Shown here: positions 63,713-64,000 of the stretch, piece by piece
Position numbering within the stretch: the stretch's first letter is position 1
Layout of the letters: each line of letters opens with the position of its first letter
Assembly: GCA_035772405.1 (NCBI GenBank)
Contig: JAYKKM010000029.1
Location: forward strand, 1,027,001-1,091,000
Length of the DNA stretch: 64,000 nucleotides
DNA from: Chrysogorgia sp. JL179-B06
Taxonomy: Eukaryota > Cnidaria > Anthozoa > Scleralcyonacea > Chrysogorgiidae
Direction: 5' to 3'
Program-made: the position numbers and the translations under genes
The notes under the pieces: model-generated
What the model saw: only the letters and a program-made list of their open reading frames with translations
Database searches by the model: none
What the model was told of the DNA's origin: nothing

Positions 63713-64000
63713 AACGTTGCTAGGCCAACTTATCCTACGGCCGATATTTGCATATTTCGCCTGAAAGCATGTGTAGAAACAAGGGCACTTATGGAGATAT
63801 ATAAAACGTTATTAATACGCGACACAAATATAGAGTTAAAAAATATTTATATCAGTTACAAACGTATACATATTTTTCAACGTTTACTTTAACGGGGCAT
63901 ACCTAACAGAAAGTAATTAGTATTGTTAGCCATTTTATTAAATATTCCGTGTGAGGGACGGAAATAATTATCTAAACCTCTTCACCTTTACGATCCCTAA
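63713..64000. other. Right edge, nothing recognised
   Basis: AT-rich DNA after the last repeat copy, with no open frame, repeat or motif I can support. Confidence 0.6.

Overview
The window is eukaryotic DNA, most likely from an invertebrate animal. It carries BEL/Pao, LINE and Penelope-like (RT plus GIY-YIG) retroelements, TTAA-type and hAT-type DNA transposon copies, a packaging-ATPase fossil of the DNA-virus/Polinton type, many AT-rich microsatellites, and no operon-like gene packing. This set is common in cnidarians, sponges and molluscs; the sequence does not let me name the group.

Positions 1-46500 are one uninterrupted head-to-tail satellite array of about 84 units, open at the left edge of the window. 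The main unit is 566 bp. About a quarter of the units are 529 bp because of one recurrent 37-bp deletion; 561-bp and 551-bp variants also exist. Nearly every complete unit contains an 83-bp palindromic-ended insert, flanked by TTAA on both sides and bounded by CTCTTTCCCGAC inverted repeats. It looks like a tiny piggyBac-type MITE that was captured once and then amplified with the satellite. Diagnostic substitutions show higher-order structure: a duplicated tetramer of about 2185 bp (9948-14316), recurrent dimers of about 1090 bp (18156-26397), and sibling units about 11 kb and 18 kb apart. One unit (43160-43593) has lost the insert.

At 46501 the array stops exactly at the TTAA of the insert, where a 3.03-kb element with GGGGTCCACTAC inverted ends begins (46501-49531). 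Its far end is also followed by TTAA, but then by unrelated DNA.

Positions 49536-54728 are a graveyard of mobile DNA: a viral-type packaging ATPase fragment (minus), a LINE 3' end, a BEL/Pao integrase tail with a frameshift and a nonsense codon plus a candidate LTR, a 454-bp TTAA MITE whose left end is related to the satellite insert, and a 741-bp hAT-type MITE with a perfect 8-bp target duplication.

Positions 54729-64000 hold the only plausible host-like gene, a 263-aa trypsin-fold protein on the minus strand (56032-56823) whose catalytic His and Ser positions appear to be Lys and Cys. They also hold a 5'-truncated Penelope-like element (59346-61243, minus) sitting between two (AT)n tracts, with a hammerhead-ribozyme-like motif downstream of its ORF. 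Further on are a tRNA-like sequence framed by inverted repeats and two sets of decayed local repeats up to the right edge. Apart from the retroelements and their passengers, I see no genes working together as a pathway.
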